DNA of 64,000 bases from Micrasema longulum. Lineage: Eukaryota > Arthropoda > Insecta > Trichoptera > Brachycentridae. The notes under the pieces were generated by a model. It did no database searches and had not been told where the DNA came from. It saw nothing but the letters and a program-made list of their open reading frames with translations. Numbering within the stretch: position 1 is the first letter of the stretch; the number at the start of each line of letters is the position of its first letter. The DNA lies in NCBI GenBank assembly GCA_022494885.1, contig JAGVSM010004869.1, positions 62,001-126,000 on the forward strand, read 5' to 3'. The position numbers and the translations under genes are program-made. Of the stretch, positions 33,241 through 45,189 are shown in pieces.

Positions 33241-33699
33241 TTCCATCGCTAATCCACCAAATCAGCCGTATGCGGTTCTGAAGATTATCAAACGTAATCC
33301 CCCACTAAACCAAATCGAGTTCAGAGCTTCGATCCCATCTCGATTCAAGGCGACGCGACGTACATATTTATTTAAAAAATATTACTTCAACGTAGAAATC
33401 TGTTAACGGCGTTTGGTTGGATTATTACAAATTAAATATAAAGCACATTTAAAAAATAAAATTCAATCTTGATGTACTAACTTTGTGGTTATTTGTCATA
33501 ATTCAAAATACAAAGAGCAAAGAATAAGTTTATGTGAAGAGATTAGGAAATGTTTAATATGTCAAGATTTGAAAAGAACACTATAGAAAATTTACGAAAT
33601 GGTATTCATTAAAAATAAAATTTAAAAATATAAATATATTTATGGTATATGAACATATTGTGGGTATTTTAATTATAGCACAAAATATTGATAAACATG

Positions 33700-34230
33700 T
33701 ATATTTAAAAAATTCCCACTTCGCCTGTTTATCTGAGAGAGCTCTTTCAACCTCTATCACATCATTAGCTTACTCTTTGTTCCAGTAACGAGAGAACCCT
33801 TTCAATACCCATTCACCGCTCTAATTTTTTTGCCTCCTCTTTCACAGTAGTAGCTGCTCGATTATGTTATGATATACCCACTAATGTCAGAGACGCCCCT
33901 TATTTATTTACATTCAAATTACGAATGAAATATCACGTCCTGAATATTGTAGTTTATCCTTTTTTCTCTCTCTTTATTTCCTCTTTACCTCCTTTTCTCT
34001 TCATAGTATAGTTTAGATATTTTGTCAATTTTTACTTCTTCGAAAAAATATTTTTACCATATTTTTTTCTATTAAAAAATTAAATATGAATAAACCAACA
34101 ATTTGTTTTTAAACCACTGATTTTCTCAAATTTAACGGTTTAAGTAGGAAGGAAGAAATTGCATTAAGGAAATATGCCCGCCATTATGCATATGTTTATA
34201 AACTGTATATGTATATAAAGTGTTTAAATA
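33700..34230 (+). pseudogene. Non-LTR family C fragment, plus strand
   Basis: Matches the reverse of 30775-31240: TCTGAGAGAGCTCTTTCAAC, GTAACGAGAGAACCCTTTCA, GACGCCCCTTATTTATTTAC, then ATATGCCCGCCATTATGCAT near the end. Together with the direct repeats before it, this suggests the 31.0-34.2 kb area is a partial inverted duplication of one element. Confidence 0.6.
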
Positions 34231-35072
34231 AATATATAAATATTAAAAAAAAAATTAAGAGATAAAATTGACTGAATATCTACACTATACTATGAAGAGA
34301 AGAGGGGGTAAAGAGAGAAGAAAAGATGAGGACAAAGAAAAACAAAAACTTTTTAAAAATCATTTTGGAAAACCAAGGCTTTTCCGTTACATTTGGTTTC
34401 AGTTGAAAAAAATGTCCCCCCTTAGCTTGAAAGACGGCTACACAATATTGTTGCTTCTTTTTTATTTCATATTTTTTTATTTTTTTGTTTTTCATTTCTA
34501 ATTTTATTAAGTAAATTAAGAACTTATTTATTAAGCGTTTAAAAATGACTTTTTCATGTGAAATATGTTTTAAAATTTAAAAGATAACACTTTTTCGTAC
34601 CTACAAAAACCCATCGTAAAAAGATGAGACCATTGAAGATTTTTTTATAAGGATTGATAAAACTGTAAATAATGAAATCACTTTTTGTTCTCCGGTAATA
34701 TTTATTCGCTTCAGCTTATTTCCACCAATTGAATAATAAAGCACTTTTTCTGAAAATCTGAAAAAGAAATTCTGCGTACATAATTTAAGAACACCCACGA
34801 TTTATTTTTTTTCAAGAAGAAAACACATTTAGCCTGTAAAAAAAATATGGAAAAACGCTTACGTATTGAGAACGTAAATAAACATTCTGGTAAAAAATGG
34901 TTTTCTTCATTTAAGATAAAATATAAATATGTTTAAAGTAAACGTCCAGACGTATTTTACTTTTGTATTTAGAAGTAAGCTTCTAATATATAGCTTCTAA
35001 AAAAGGTAATGAAAAATACACCACAACACCCAGGCCAATTGAGAAAAAAATCTTTTTAAAATTTTTTTTCTT
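34231..35072. other. AT-rich non-coding stretch
   Basis: Lysine- and phenylalanine-rich chance frames at 34268-34501 only reflect base composition; no gene is supported. Confidence 0.5.
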
Positions 35073-35143
35073 GCTATTAGCGGAAATCGAACCCGCGACG
35101 CCAGTTTTACGGTTGGCCGTATAACCAACTGCGCCACGGCACC
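35073..35143 (-). repeat. tRNA-like sequence (SINE head or tRNA pseudogene)
   Basis: The minus strand reads GGTGCCGTGGCGCAGTTGG (good box A), then GTCGCGGGTTCGATTTCCGC (good box B). The 5' end GGTGCCG does not pair with the 3' end CTAATAGC, so no acceptor stem forms and a working tRNA is unlikely. A T-rich run follows on its 3' side. Confidence 0.6.
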
Positions 35144-35179
35144 TGTCTTGTTGGTGTTTGTAAATATATAGATATTTAA

Positions 35180-35370
35180 CTTCACTAAAATGAACAGATG
35201 GAATAATTTAAGAAATATGTATGTTCGAACATAGGCAAAATGATGAATGTTACACAGTGCGTAAAGTGGCCGCTTAAACCAGCTAATGACAGGGCATAAG
35301 CCCTGTAAATGCCTAGACTTCCATATTCCCTTCTTCAAGGTATTCTCTATCCCTGTTGTAATTTGTTATT
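35180..35370 (-). mobile_element. Foldback family 1 fragment
   Basis: Reversed family 1 sequence: AACTTCACTAAAATGAACAG, GCGTAAAGTGGCCGCTTAAA, CCTGTAAATGCCTAGACTTC, CTGTTGTAATTTGTTA. Confidence 0.7.
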
Positions 35371-35829
35371 AATTATTCTACCTATTATTTATCATGATTA
35401 CCATAAAAACACTTCTAAAAACCCTAGGTTAATAAAATTTCAACTATGTTAACATTATTAAGTCATTTTTTATTAGTTAACGTTAATATGTGACACTGAA
35501 CTGAAAAAAAACTGAAACAGTACTTTTTATAGAAAACTCAGTATATAATGTTTAAAATTATCGAGTTTCGAGTATTCAAAAACAGTGTTTCTTTTTTCTG
35601 TTAAGTTTACTCTTTTATAAATGTATCAAACTGTTTAGAGGTGTATTTTATGTCGGTTCATTGTCTACTGGGGATTGTTGGTTGACTGTTTTAACACATG
35701 AAAAATAACCCCGATGAAATTTAATCATTAATCACGGCTCCACTTAATTACGATCATAATGTTTTCGGGTCATTTAACTGCTGAGCTTAATGTTAACACT
35801 ATGCTTAATGCATGCTGCTCCATCATCAG

Positions 35830-35886
35830 GAGTGATGCCAACTGCCCAACTGACTGCCGCTGTTGACAATGCGTTGGAAGACCAGG
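35830..35886 (+). CDS. Host gene exon B: 19-codon linker exon
   Basis: A 57-bp segment between an acceptor (GCTGCTCCATCATCAG) and a donor (CCAGG|GTACAGG) encodes VMPTAQLTAAVDNALEDQ. Its first two bases complete the Gly codon begun by exon A and its last base begins a Gly codon completed by exon C. The length is a multiple of three, so exon A can also join exon C directly in frame, and this could be an optional cassette. Composition is less AT-rich than the surroundings. The predicted peptide is a hydrophilic linker between an Ig domain and a membrane anchor. Support is splice signals and phase only, so confidence is moderate. Confidence 0.5.
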
Positions 35887-36589
35887 GTACAGGCAAGTTA
35901 AATAAATAATAATCCTTGTTCCGACCCTTTACATATATTCCCCCCTTAGGCGACCGCATGCTCTGCTCCCACGCTTTACATTATTACTAAGGACCTTGTT
36001 TTATTAGGATTTGTGTACTAATTACATCAAAGTTTGTAGTGTATTCAGTCATTTGCATAATTTACCTTTTATTAAAATATTGACTCTTTAACTTGTATAA
36101 GCGTAAATAAACATGCTATTTTAGTTTTTTATTTACTTATTTCACAAAACATGCATTTTATAAAATAATCAGAATATTTCTGTACCTTAAAGCTGAAATG
36201 CTGGAATTCTCATTTTTTGCAAAATTGAGTAATAAATGTCATTTTATTCATATTTATTCAGATTCAATTAATGCTAAAAACATTGGAGTCTTCAGGTATA
36301 CCACTACGGAAATAGCTTGTTCTAAAACACCAGTAGTGCAGTAATAATTCTCACGCTTTCAACAAAATTCAACGGTTCGCTGGTATTAAAACAGTAGATA
36401 TTTAATAAATTTCATAATTTTTAAAACAAACTACCTCTTACGCAGCGAGGAATTTTGCAGAAGATTAGATCTTTTTGTCATGATCAACTATACCTAACCA
36501 TTATATCATTTTCTTTGCCGTTTATTTCATTATTTTACTTTGCTTTTTTTCACAAAATGTTTACTTTCAATTACTGTTTTATTGCTATT

Positions 36590-37180
36590 TATTTATTAAC
36601 GGACATTGTCCATGTATACAATCTGTAAGGTTTAAATATTACGATAAAAGAATAGTTTAAAACATTTAAAAAAAAGAAAGAAGCATTGACAAACATAAGG
36701 GACATCGAGACAAGATCTGGACTATTTATTTAGTGCCCGTTTAAATCGTTGTAAACTTAAACCAAAAAAGTCCAGATCTTGTCTTGAGTTAACAATACGA
36801 CAAAGACGGGTCATTGGAGAATTTTGGCCATAGTTTGTTATATGCTGATCGATGAACAGTACTTCTTTGTTTCTCAATCTACGAGTCGGAATATTGAATT
36901 TTACTTGTCCCAGTCATTACTGCGAACATCGATTATACCATTTAGTATGCCGAACATATACATATATGGAGTCAATATTAGTTCTACGTCTTTGTAGACT
37001 AGAAATATTTAACATTGACTCTATTTCAGCATAAGAATAATTATCTCTCTCTAGTCTGAGCATCCACGCTATTTTTCGAAGCAAGCGATGTTGGACTGAT
37101 TCAATGTGATTTATGCGATTGACATAGTATGGAGACCAGACCACGGAGGCATATTCTAGAAGAGGGCGATATCAATATCA
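36590..37180 (-). pseudogene. Non-LTR family D fragment
   Basis: Minus strand from 37144: MVWSPYYVNRINHIESVQHR, LLRKIAWMLRLERDNYSYAE, LQRRRTNIDSIY. After a break: NYGQNSPMTRLCRIVNSRQD, LDFFGLSLQRFKRALNK and a stop near 36735. The 3' part ends near 36590 with AATAAATAAAT on the minus strand. A perfect 16-bp inverted repeat, AGACAAGATCTGGACT (36708-36723) and its reverse (36769-36784), brackets the stop codon. This copy gives the clearest family D C-terminus. Confidence 0.7.
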
Positions 37181-37289
37181 TATCAATATGTGCCTGTTAT
37201 TTTCATAAATATTTAATATTCTGATTAATGGCACATAATTTAATGTTTTTGCCAATGGAACGTTTTATAAATACATTGTTTTTCAATAA

Positions 37290-37935
37290 TATTTTGAGTT
37301 TGTCCAAATTTTTGTAGACAAGGACTGGATTCAACTCCCTGGGGAGCTGTTTATATTAACATACTACAACAGAGATGAAGAACATTTAGGAAAAGGTAAT
37401 ATAGAAGTCTAGGCATCTACACGGCTTATGACCTGTCAATGGCTGGTTTAAGTGGCCACTTTACACACTGTGTAACATTCACCATTCTGCCTATATTTGA
37501 ACATCTATATTCCTTCAACTCTTTCATCTGTTGATGTTTGTGAAGTTAAAGAGCTGAAACCTTTATTTATGCGGGTGAGATTCATCTCATTGAATTATTT
37601 CACCTACATACTAGGCAACGCCTGAAAATATTATTTTTTCAATTTCTATACTTCTTCTTGGACCAGGTAATTTATCAACAATATTTTGAATTTGTCCAAA
37701 TTTTTCAGATGTTATGATAGATGTTCAAATATAGATGTTCAAAATAGATAAGCTAGATGTTCAAGATAGATGTCACAAGATAGATGTTCGCATATAGGCA
37801 GAATGGTGAATGTTACACTGTGTGTAAAGTGGCCACTTAACCAGCCATTGACAGGTCATAAGCCCTGTAGATGCCTGGACTTCTATATTACCTTCTCTTA
37901 AATGTTCTTCATCTCTGTTGTAATATGTTAACATT
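37290..37935. mobile_element. Foldback family 1, longest copy
   Basis: End ATATTTTGAGTTTGTCCAAA, arm (37355-37440), the full internal part in direct orientation (AAGTGGCCACTTTACACACT to TTCTTGGACCAGGTAATTTA), then a second end (AATATTTTGAATTTGTCCAA, 37680-37700). A short run of AGATGTTC-like repeats (37720-37795) and a reversed arm to 37930 follow. Compared with 26918-27415 the internal part lies in the opposite orientation, so the middle can flip between arms. Confidence 0.75.
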
Positions 37936-38044
37936 GTTTTTTATTCAATATTCTTCGTGACTTTTTGTAATTAAGTCAGGGGCGGAATTAGGGTGCGGGC
38001 CGGGCGGTTAGAACAAAAAAACATTAAAGTCCCATTGTTGTTTG

Positions 38045-38312
38045 TCAGCCTCGTGGTGTAGTAGTCAGCGCATTTGCCTACTATGCAAGAGATCTCGGGT
38101 TCGATTCCCGACATGGTTGACATGAAATATTTATTTAAAAAGGCGTTTTTATGCTAGAATATTTGAGTCCCTGGACTGGCACCTGATGCGTATGACAGAT
38201 CATCTTACCTGCATGCTGCAATAAAAATGATCAAGATGCGCTGCGATTGGTTTACCAATGCAGTACCCTATGCACTATAAGGTGCAAAAAGGGAATCATG
38301 ATGATGATGAGT
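38045..38312 (+). repeat. SINE-V, short form, copy 2
   Basis: Head GCCTCGTGGTGTAGTAGTCA with box B GGTTCGATTCC, body CCCTGGACTGGCACCTGATG and CCAATGCAGTACCCTATGCA, end AAAAGGGAATCATGATGATG. The GATGAT tail is a family trait. Confidence 0.85.
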
Positions 38313-38819
38313 TATTTGATAGTCCATATTTTATGAGTAAATGTTTTTTTCTTAAATATTCTTATCAAAAGCCTATAAACCAAAAAAAGATCATTTTTTT
38401 TTACTTTGAGAGATACATTTGAAACAGTTTTACAACTTCAAACCACTCTCTTGAACAATTGACCAAACGTGACTTTCAGCATTTCAGCTATAAAGTACTT
38501 ATTTTATGTTCTTTAATAGAAATAGGAAAAGTTAATTAAGGGTTTGATTTAAGTTATTATTAGACAATTCTTGATGAATTCCTAATGGAATTAATTATAT
38601 GATAATGAACGATATAATTACTCATATTTAAATATAAGTTACAAATTGAAGGGTTACAAAGTGAAGGGTTGAAATGCATCGTTAATGGAATGGTTGGGAA
38701 AAGTACCAACAATCACGACCCTCAGAACAAAGGAAAATCAGAAAAGAAGAAGACTCTATCTCTTATGATAAGTCATTGTGACTTATTACGCAATGGATGA
38801 GTCTCAGATCTTCTTTGAT

Positions 38820-39085
38820 TCTTAGAGGTGGGGGTCAGTGCTGTGCAAGCTCTTGAGGTCACTGCAACCTGTGAAGATCTATTGAGCATTTATGCTTTAG
38901 ATCTTCACCGACACTTCTGCATCTCAGAAAGTTTAAAACTGTTTCAGGTAGCACATAAGTCCGCCGTGGTCTGCGAGGAAAAGACTGATCATCTAGCTTT
39001 CAAATATCGAATAATTATCATGATTGAAGCACCAACTTTGATATTTAAACCACTCGAAAGGGAAATTATGATAAATATGTAGATT
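38820..39085 (+). other. Short open stretch, possibly an old repeat
   Basis: An 84-codon frame with balanced composition. TTTAAAACTGTTTCAGGTAGCA resembles CTTAAAACGATGCAGGTAGCT at 54300, so it is more likely a repeat than a gene. No family recognised. Confidence 0.3.
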
Positions 39086-39489
39086 CAATGAAATATTTTA
39101 ATAAACTGGTAAGTGCACAGAAACAATACAAAACATACACGTGTATGTTTATAAATACATATAAACTTCGAGATAAAAACATGCTTTTATCTTGATAGGA
39201 AATGAGAGAAAATACTCACCATTTTTAATTACGGAAGTGACTCATCACTGTTATCATACGAAAGAGAATTCTAATCTTTTTTTAACATAAAACTTACGTT
39301 GATTATTTCTCTATTGTTTTTATGGGTTCATTTTTATATAAATATCAATTCATTGGTTTTTGCATCGAATAATACTCAATGGAGATTAAAATTAGTTATT
39401 TAAAATTTGTAAGCAACAAAAACAGGCTGCGCTATTAAATATTATTAATCTAGCACTAATAAAAAATCTCAATCAAAAATCAAAAATCA

Positions 39490-39660
39490 CTCGTCTTTTC
39501 AGAGACTACATAAATAGTGACCAAACGAAACAAGATTTTCCGCCGAAACCAAAACTGAAGCGGAATTTCGGTTTTTGTTCCAGTTTTGGTAGAAACCAAA
39601 AGTTATTTTAAGTGGTCAAGTCACTATAAAACGCCCAAAATTGGGCGTTTTGTTGTTAAA
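39490..39660. mobile_element. Possible hAT-like non-autonomous element and 24-bp palindrome
   Basis: AGTGACCAAACGAAACAAGA and repeated CCGAAACC/TTTCGGTTTT blocks, followed by GTGGTCAAGTCACT, look like the two ends of a small DNA element. Just outside is a perfect 11-bp inverted repeat AAAACGCCCAA (39628-39638) and its reverse (39641-39651). The hAT label is a guess from end sequence style. Confidence 0.35.
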
Positions 39661-39669
39661 CCTTGTGAG

Positions 39670-39800
39670 TTCATCAAAATATCTTTATATATATAATTCC
39701 TTTTGTTCGTGTGATGTCACCGTACTCCTAAACGGCTCAACCGATTTACGTGCGATATTTAGAAAAATATAGATCTTTGCGCTGTGCGTGTTCGTAGATA
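39670..39800 (+). repeat. Possible Helitron-associated or other dispersed repeat
   Basis: TATATAATTCCTTTTGTTCG, GTGATGTCACCGTACTCC and TAAACGGCTCAACCGATTTA are phrases I associate with a widespread repeat in insect genomes. No second copy in the window and no helicase frame. Confidence 0.3.
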
Positions 39801-40440
39801 TTAAAATCTTTAATCGAATATGTAAAAAAAAATGTGAGGAGTATAAATGTTTTATTCATCGATCTACGAGGGTTGCATCCGAGGAGGATTCATTTGCAAA
39901 AAAAAGGAAAATTTTGTTTTTTTTGTGTATGAAAAAAGTTTTCGCTTTGAAAAGGATGGAGAATGTAGTAATATAAACAAAACAAACAACCACACAAATC
40001 ACAAAAACAAATAGGAAACATTAGAAGAATTTGCCCTTAACAACATGCACTCAAGCAACAGAAGAAAAACAATACGGATACCAAAGCACAAAAGTATATA
40101 AAATTATAAAGAAACTACTGGCAAAGTCCTATCACAGACCCTAACATGATCCTTATCGAACTCAGGCAAAATTATCTCTCGTTATAACGCTGATTCCTCA
40201 CAAAAACCCTAATTGTCCTAATACTAACAGTAAGAACAATCCTGTTAAAAGACCCAAATCATACTAACAACCTCTCAGACCTTGGAGCAGACGAAACGTG
40301 TCCTAGAGCATGATCAGCGCGTGGTTTTCTCGAGTTAGTCTACTATTTAGATTTGTAATTTACCACTTTCCTTTTATGGGACAAGAACAACACAGACGGA
40401 CAAGAGTTCAGTTCAGATAACCGATGCTAATACTCAATTT

Positions 40441-40800
40441 TGTATTTATTTATCTAAAACAGATTTAGTTCTCGTGGTAGGCCTCTACTCAGTTCCTCCC
40501 ACTTTTCCACCCGATCACTTACAAAATGTAAACACGCTTCAACGTTTGTTATATCAGCCAATAAGCTTGTATTCCACATAGGCCTCATCACCTCCGTCAA
40601 GCCGTTCAGCAAAATTGGGCAACGGCATAGGGTATGTTCAGCCCTCTGACGAGGCTCCCCGCAAGTACATCCAGGGTCTCTAACTAGTACGAGGTCATAC
40701 AGTTTAGCCTTAAACTCACCATGCTCTGGCAACATCTGGACAACACAGTGATCCAAGTTAATTCTCCTTAGACTTAGTCTTCTTCTTATGTCCAGAAAAA
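40441..40800 (-). pseudogene. R1/Jockey-like non-LTR C-terminal zinc-finger fragment
   Basis: The minus-strand frame 40756-40454 (100 residues) starts MDHCVVQMLPEHGEFKAKLY and continues DPGCTCGEPRQRAEHTLCRC. The pattern GHG-F--YL....C-CG....EH.L..CP is the C-terminal zinc-binding motif following RNase H in R1 and I/Jockey-type proteins; here the first G is E (PEHGEF). The rest of the element is absent. Confidence 0.65.
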
Positions 40801-42959
40801 ATGTTTCCGTCCAGCGCTCTATCAGAGATGCATCTCAACGTATTTGCCACTCGTCGATAGTTTTTTATTTTATTACTTTTATCGATGGTTTCAATCTACT
40901 ACCCTCTCGGTATTAAACACTGATGTCAAAATATAAAACCAACTCACATTTTTAAAGCAATTTTACCGCAGCAGATTCCATTACCTCTTAGTCTGCTGGA
41001 AATTCCCCGGCCAGGATAGGTTTTATTAATATATTTGTATTTATTTTGTATAGTAAATAACTTCGCAGTTTCCAAATAAACAAACCTAGTATTTTTTTTT
41101 TAATTTAAAAACTCGCTAAGGGCGTTTAAAATATATAAAATAAATTATAATATCAAATAATTTATCGACATAACTAGTATTCTTAAAACATTTTCTGATA
41201 GTAGTAAATTCATGTGTTTATTGTTGTTCTTGTGTTCAATAGAATCAAGTTGTGGGAACTTAATACTCGGGGTGAGAAAAGAAGAATGGATTAATTTTAA
41301 ATAAAAACACTAATAACACTTTGATCTTACAAAGTTTGAGTTTATTTCAAAGCACTATAGCTTTCGAAAGGTATAGATTCTTCCATCTATAGGTGTTATT
41401 ATAAACTAAATTCAACTCAAGTGGTCTAAGTACAAACTGTTTTATTATTCATATAATTAAATCATGTTATTTCACAAAGTTAATGATGTGATAATCAATT
41501 AAATAATGGTTAAATTTTATTAACGATAACATTTTTTTTTACTGTTTGTTAGAACTAAATACAAAATGTTTTTGCCTGAAAGCCATTCTCCTAAAAATGT
41601 ATTTATTAAATAATAAAATACGCATTTGATTACTGTAATGAAATATTTACAATATATTTGAATAATAACTTAACTTATGGTAATCTGTCGTTGGTAAATC
41701 GTCTTAAATTCTATATAAAGAATTATGACTGCCGAATACATCCCACCACAGTATTTTTATGGCATTTGCATGTTGCCGAGAGCAATAAACCATAATAAAA
41801 ATGTCCTCCTACAGGGGACATGGTCCTATTAATCAAACGACGGAAATATACGTAATTTTATACTAATCTATATAAACACAAACAGTTCAAAGAGAAAATT
41901 ATTTCACAAATTGAAAATCACGAAAAAAATTTAAGATACACTTTACGAAGGTCAAGTGAAATATACTTGTAAGAAAAAATAATGATTGCCCTGTTTTGAA
42001 AATCCAAGATGCTGACGATATTTCAGTACAATATTAAAAAGGAACCATTTAAGAATTACCAGATTCTTCTTCGCCTCGACTTCAAGTTGGACTATAAATA
42101 ACCTTAAAAAAGAGATATTAGATTATTATAGGAAATTAATTAAAAGAAATCATTCCTTTCTATCTGTCAAGGTATATTATGCATACATAATCTTTTTAAC
42201 ATACCTCATATAACGATATTAAAATATTTTTTAACGCAGAAATTACCAATAATATTAATATCACTACAATAACATTTCGTTACTTAAATACTATTCATAT
42301 AAATTAAACTAAAATGAAAAAATATATACCACCCTCAATATACTCGTATATTTTCCACCGTCTCTAAATAGTAAAGTCTTTACCAATGAATTACAAGAAA
42401 TTCTTAGAGATACTGTTTTAGAGGAAACATTGATTTTTTAATTGACCTTTTAGGTTTATTTTTAGTGTCTTATATTAAAATATTTAAACATTGTATTTTT
42501 TATTGTGTACGTGCTGTAACGTAAAAATGATAAAATCGTTTGTACCCATACACAGGCCACGCCTATGTGAGATTTAAAATTATTTTATTCTGTTTTATGT
42601 TATGATTGTATGCCATGAGAAATAATATCCAATAAATAAAAAAATCAAATTAATTTTAACTGGAGTTTAATTTAAATGAAAATCAACACGGTGCCGGCAC
42701 TACATTCGAAAAATACCAAAATTACACTGAATTAACCTACTGCCGACTGCGACACGGTATAAACTACTAGTACATAAACACATAATTTCTCATTAATGGC
42801 TCCTGCAACGACAACAGAAATGAATTTAATCTGTATTGGGTCACCTAAAACAAACGATACATATTTAGATTTAATTAAACGTATTGTACCAGAGAAGGCA
42901 ACGGAAAACCATCCTGGTCATCTTTTCCCAGGAATCACTACGGTGGGTACATCAATAAG

Positions 42960-43068
42960 CAGCCTTCCTGGCTGTAAAATGTAAAATAAGCTCAAGACAG
43001 ATACAAATGCTTTCGTTGTAGTGATCGCCAACGTCGGGAGACCCGGCAAGGCACAAGAAGAAGAACGT
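42960..43068 (+). repeat. Non-LTR 3' end ending in GAAGAA repeat
   Basis: GATCGCCAACGTCGGGAGAC and GGCACAAGAAGAAGAA match the phrase style of RTE/Jockey-like 3' ends that close with a short GAA repeat. Preceding sequence is unreadable. Confidence 0.45.
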
Positions 43069-44750
43069 ATTGTACTTTTTATATTAACAAGTTTTTTTTA
43101 GTTCTAAAAGCTTTGTGTGTTTAGAAAAATGCCTGTTTTACGTTACAAAAATATATTTTATTTACCTCGTAGTTTGCGTCTATTCATACAATCGCATGTT
43201 TAGTTCCACTATTCACCACAGTATATTATATCAATATGGTTAGTTGTAGAAATGCAAATGGCCTTGTGAATAAATAATTGATTCCATAATTTTTGATTGA
43301 ATAAAGGAAACCTTTTAAGTAGTGCACGGGTAATATAGTCGGCATTTTTCAATTACAATATCAACAAAATGAAAACTGAAAAGCTGTGATTACATCAATT
43401 GCAAATGAAACATTTTAATGTTTATTTTTTGTCAAGACTATCAAACTGATTTAAACAAGAATATTTTCATGTATCGTATTATCACCTCTTAATTTTTAAG
43501 TTTTGTAACTTTGAAATTATTTCGCGGGTGACGTCACAAGTTCTCTTCTTTGAGATTTAAATTTTATTTTATTTTAAAATTTAAAAAGATGATTTAAAAA
43601 AAAAAGTTTTTTTATTTATTTTTAAAAAAATAATTATTTTTTAATTTTTTTGTTTTTATTTTTTATTTTTACAATAAACATAAGAATTTAAACCGAGTAT
43701 TTAAAAAATATAGCATAATTACATAGCAATGAAAGACATTAATAGTAAAAATAGTAAACAAAAAAACCCCACAAAGGCATGGCCTGTTCGTGGGTATACA
43801 AGAAAATGTTAATGAATTTTTGCTCCTATAATAAATAATGGACCATTATAATGTTTTTGTGTAACATAAGAAAGAAAAAATAAAATATAAATTATTTCTT
43901 ATTTTTTTATAGTAATTAAAAAAGCAAATAAAAAATATAAAAAAACCACAAAAATATTCCTTATTATTAAAGGGCAACAAAATATATAATGGAAAAAAAG
44001 AGTTCGTATCTTTAATTTGAATCCAGGATAGTGCATGTTTTTTAAAAGAAGGAAAATTTCGAAAGTTTGGAATCAATGAAATATTATCGGTAAAAAAATA
44101 ATTTTAAAAAATTCTGGCCAATAAAATATGCATGTCTCTGTGCGAGCCTCATTTTATATGTGGTATTTCTAACACACGATTCCTTCTTCGACTTGATGTA
44201 TTTGAATTGCTTGTAAAGAAATTTTGGTTCTTAAATTTATATTTTGAACATTGAAAACAATATATTTGTCTTTTCTGTTGGTTGATTCGGAAGAACTAGT
44301 GACTTCGTTCAAAGAAGTTCGTTTTTATTATTTTTTTCATACATTTTTAGGGAACTTTTTTGTATAATTTAATGCTTTAATTCAACTGTAAGAAAACATT
44401 TTTAGATCCAATTTCCCGTAGCACTGAACTTCCTCATTATTTCACTTTGAACTTTTTTTTAAATATTTTTTTTTCCTGTTGCACCCTAAAAGGTTAAATT
44501 TAAAAAGTCACACAATTATTCATTTTGATCAAGATGGTCGAAATAGGTTGTTTTATATATGCAACCCGTTTTGATGAAAACCCATCGATTATTTAAATTC
44601 AATCTTTTTTCAACAGAACTTTTGTTGGTGCAATTGGCCCTTGTAGTTAATATTTTGTGGATAAAACAAAATAAAAGATTAAACCCCAAAATCAAAACAG
44701 TCTTGTATAATAACTGCACTTTTTAATATGTATATGTGTTTTTTTAACAG

Positions 44751-44854
44751 GTAAAGGTGCGAGTAAAGTGCCATTTGGAAGCCAAAATATATATCTCCTG
44801 GCAACGGCTCTGGCGACTGTACTGGGAAGTCTTCTATCAAACATCGATTACTAA
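44751..44854 (+). CDS. Host gene exon C: C-terminal hydrophobic tail and stop
   Basis: After a strong acceptor (GTGTTTTTTTAACAG) the frame GT|AAA GGT GCG encodes KGASKVPFGSQNIY, then YLLATALATVLGSLL, then SNID-Tyr and a TAA stop at 44852-44854. The first two bases complete a Gly codon with the last base of exon B (or exon A). A short polar stretch followed by about 15 hydrophobic residues and almost nothing after is the layout of a GPI-anchor signal; a very short single-pass membrane helix is the alternative. With exons A and B this predicts a surface-bound Ig-type protein. The longer open frame starting at 44757 is in a different frame and has no support. Confidence 0.6.
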
Positions 44855-45045
44855 AATAATTCTAAACAATTATTATTTATTTATTCATAGATTTAAAATA
44901 TACATATTAAAACTTGTAAATACAATTTATGGAAAATGTTTGTCTATTAAATTTTCTAAAAATGTCTGAGGAATGTTTTTAAAAATACGAATTATGTGTG
45001 TATATATGTAAAGCAGAGCATTTTGAATAAATAATTTTATTAACC
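44855..45045 (+). other. Probable 3' untranslated region with AATAAA
   Basis: AT-rich sequence after the stop of exon C. The first canonical polyadenylation signal in a fitting place is AATAAA at 45026-45031. Confidence 0.45.
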
Positions 45046-45189
45046 GCTGTGATATTTGGTCTACTTAACGAAATGTTTTATTGTAAATAATGTACCTTTA
45101 TCATTACACAGTGTTAATAATGCAAATTCATTTGTAACCAATATTCACAACAATAAAAATAGTTAAAACCTATTTAAACGATTTATTGA

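Larger units (their letters stand above)
29873..35829 (+). other. Predicted intron between exons A and B
   Basis: It starts GTACAG and ends CATCATCAG. It carries fragments of non-LTR families C and D, a foldback, a tRNA-like SINE and a family 1 copy, all annotated separately. If the exon chain is wrong, this is simply intergenic sequence. Confidence 0.45.
35887..44750 (+). other. Predicted intron between exons B and C
   Basis: It begins GTACAG and ends TTTTTTTAACAG. It holds a family D fragment, a family 1 foldback, a SINE-V, an R1-like fragment and long AT-rich stretches (38313-38820, 39090-39490, 39970-40440, 40800-42960, 43070-44740) in which I see no gene. An isolated 24-bp palindrome is noted separately. 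Confidence 0.45.

Noticed and set aside
34268..34501. 77-codon frame rich in Lys and Phe, with a long frame on the other strand
   Set aside because: Both frames reflect runs of A and T; there is no domain, repeat partner or splice context.
35073..35143. A functional tRNA gene
   Set aside because: Boxes A and B are good, but the acceptor stem does not close and no CCA-side pairing is possible. It is more likely a SINE head or pseudogene.
44757..44969. 70-codon plus-strand frame overlapping exon C
   Set aside because: It is in a different frame from the one that fits the splice phases and gives a hydrophobic tail, and it lacks recognisable features.
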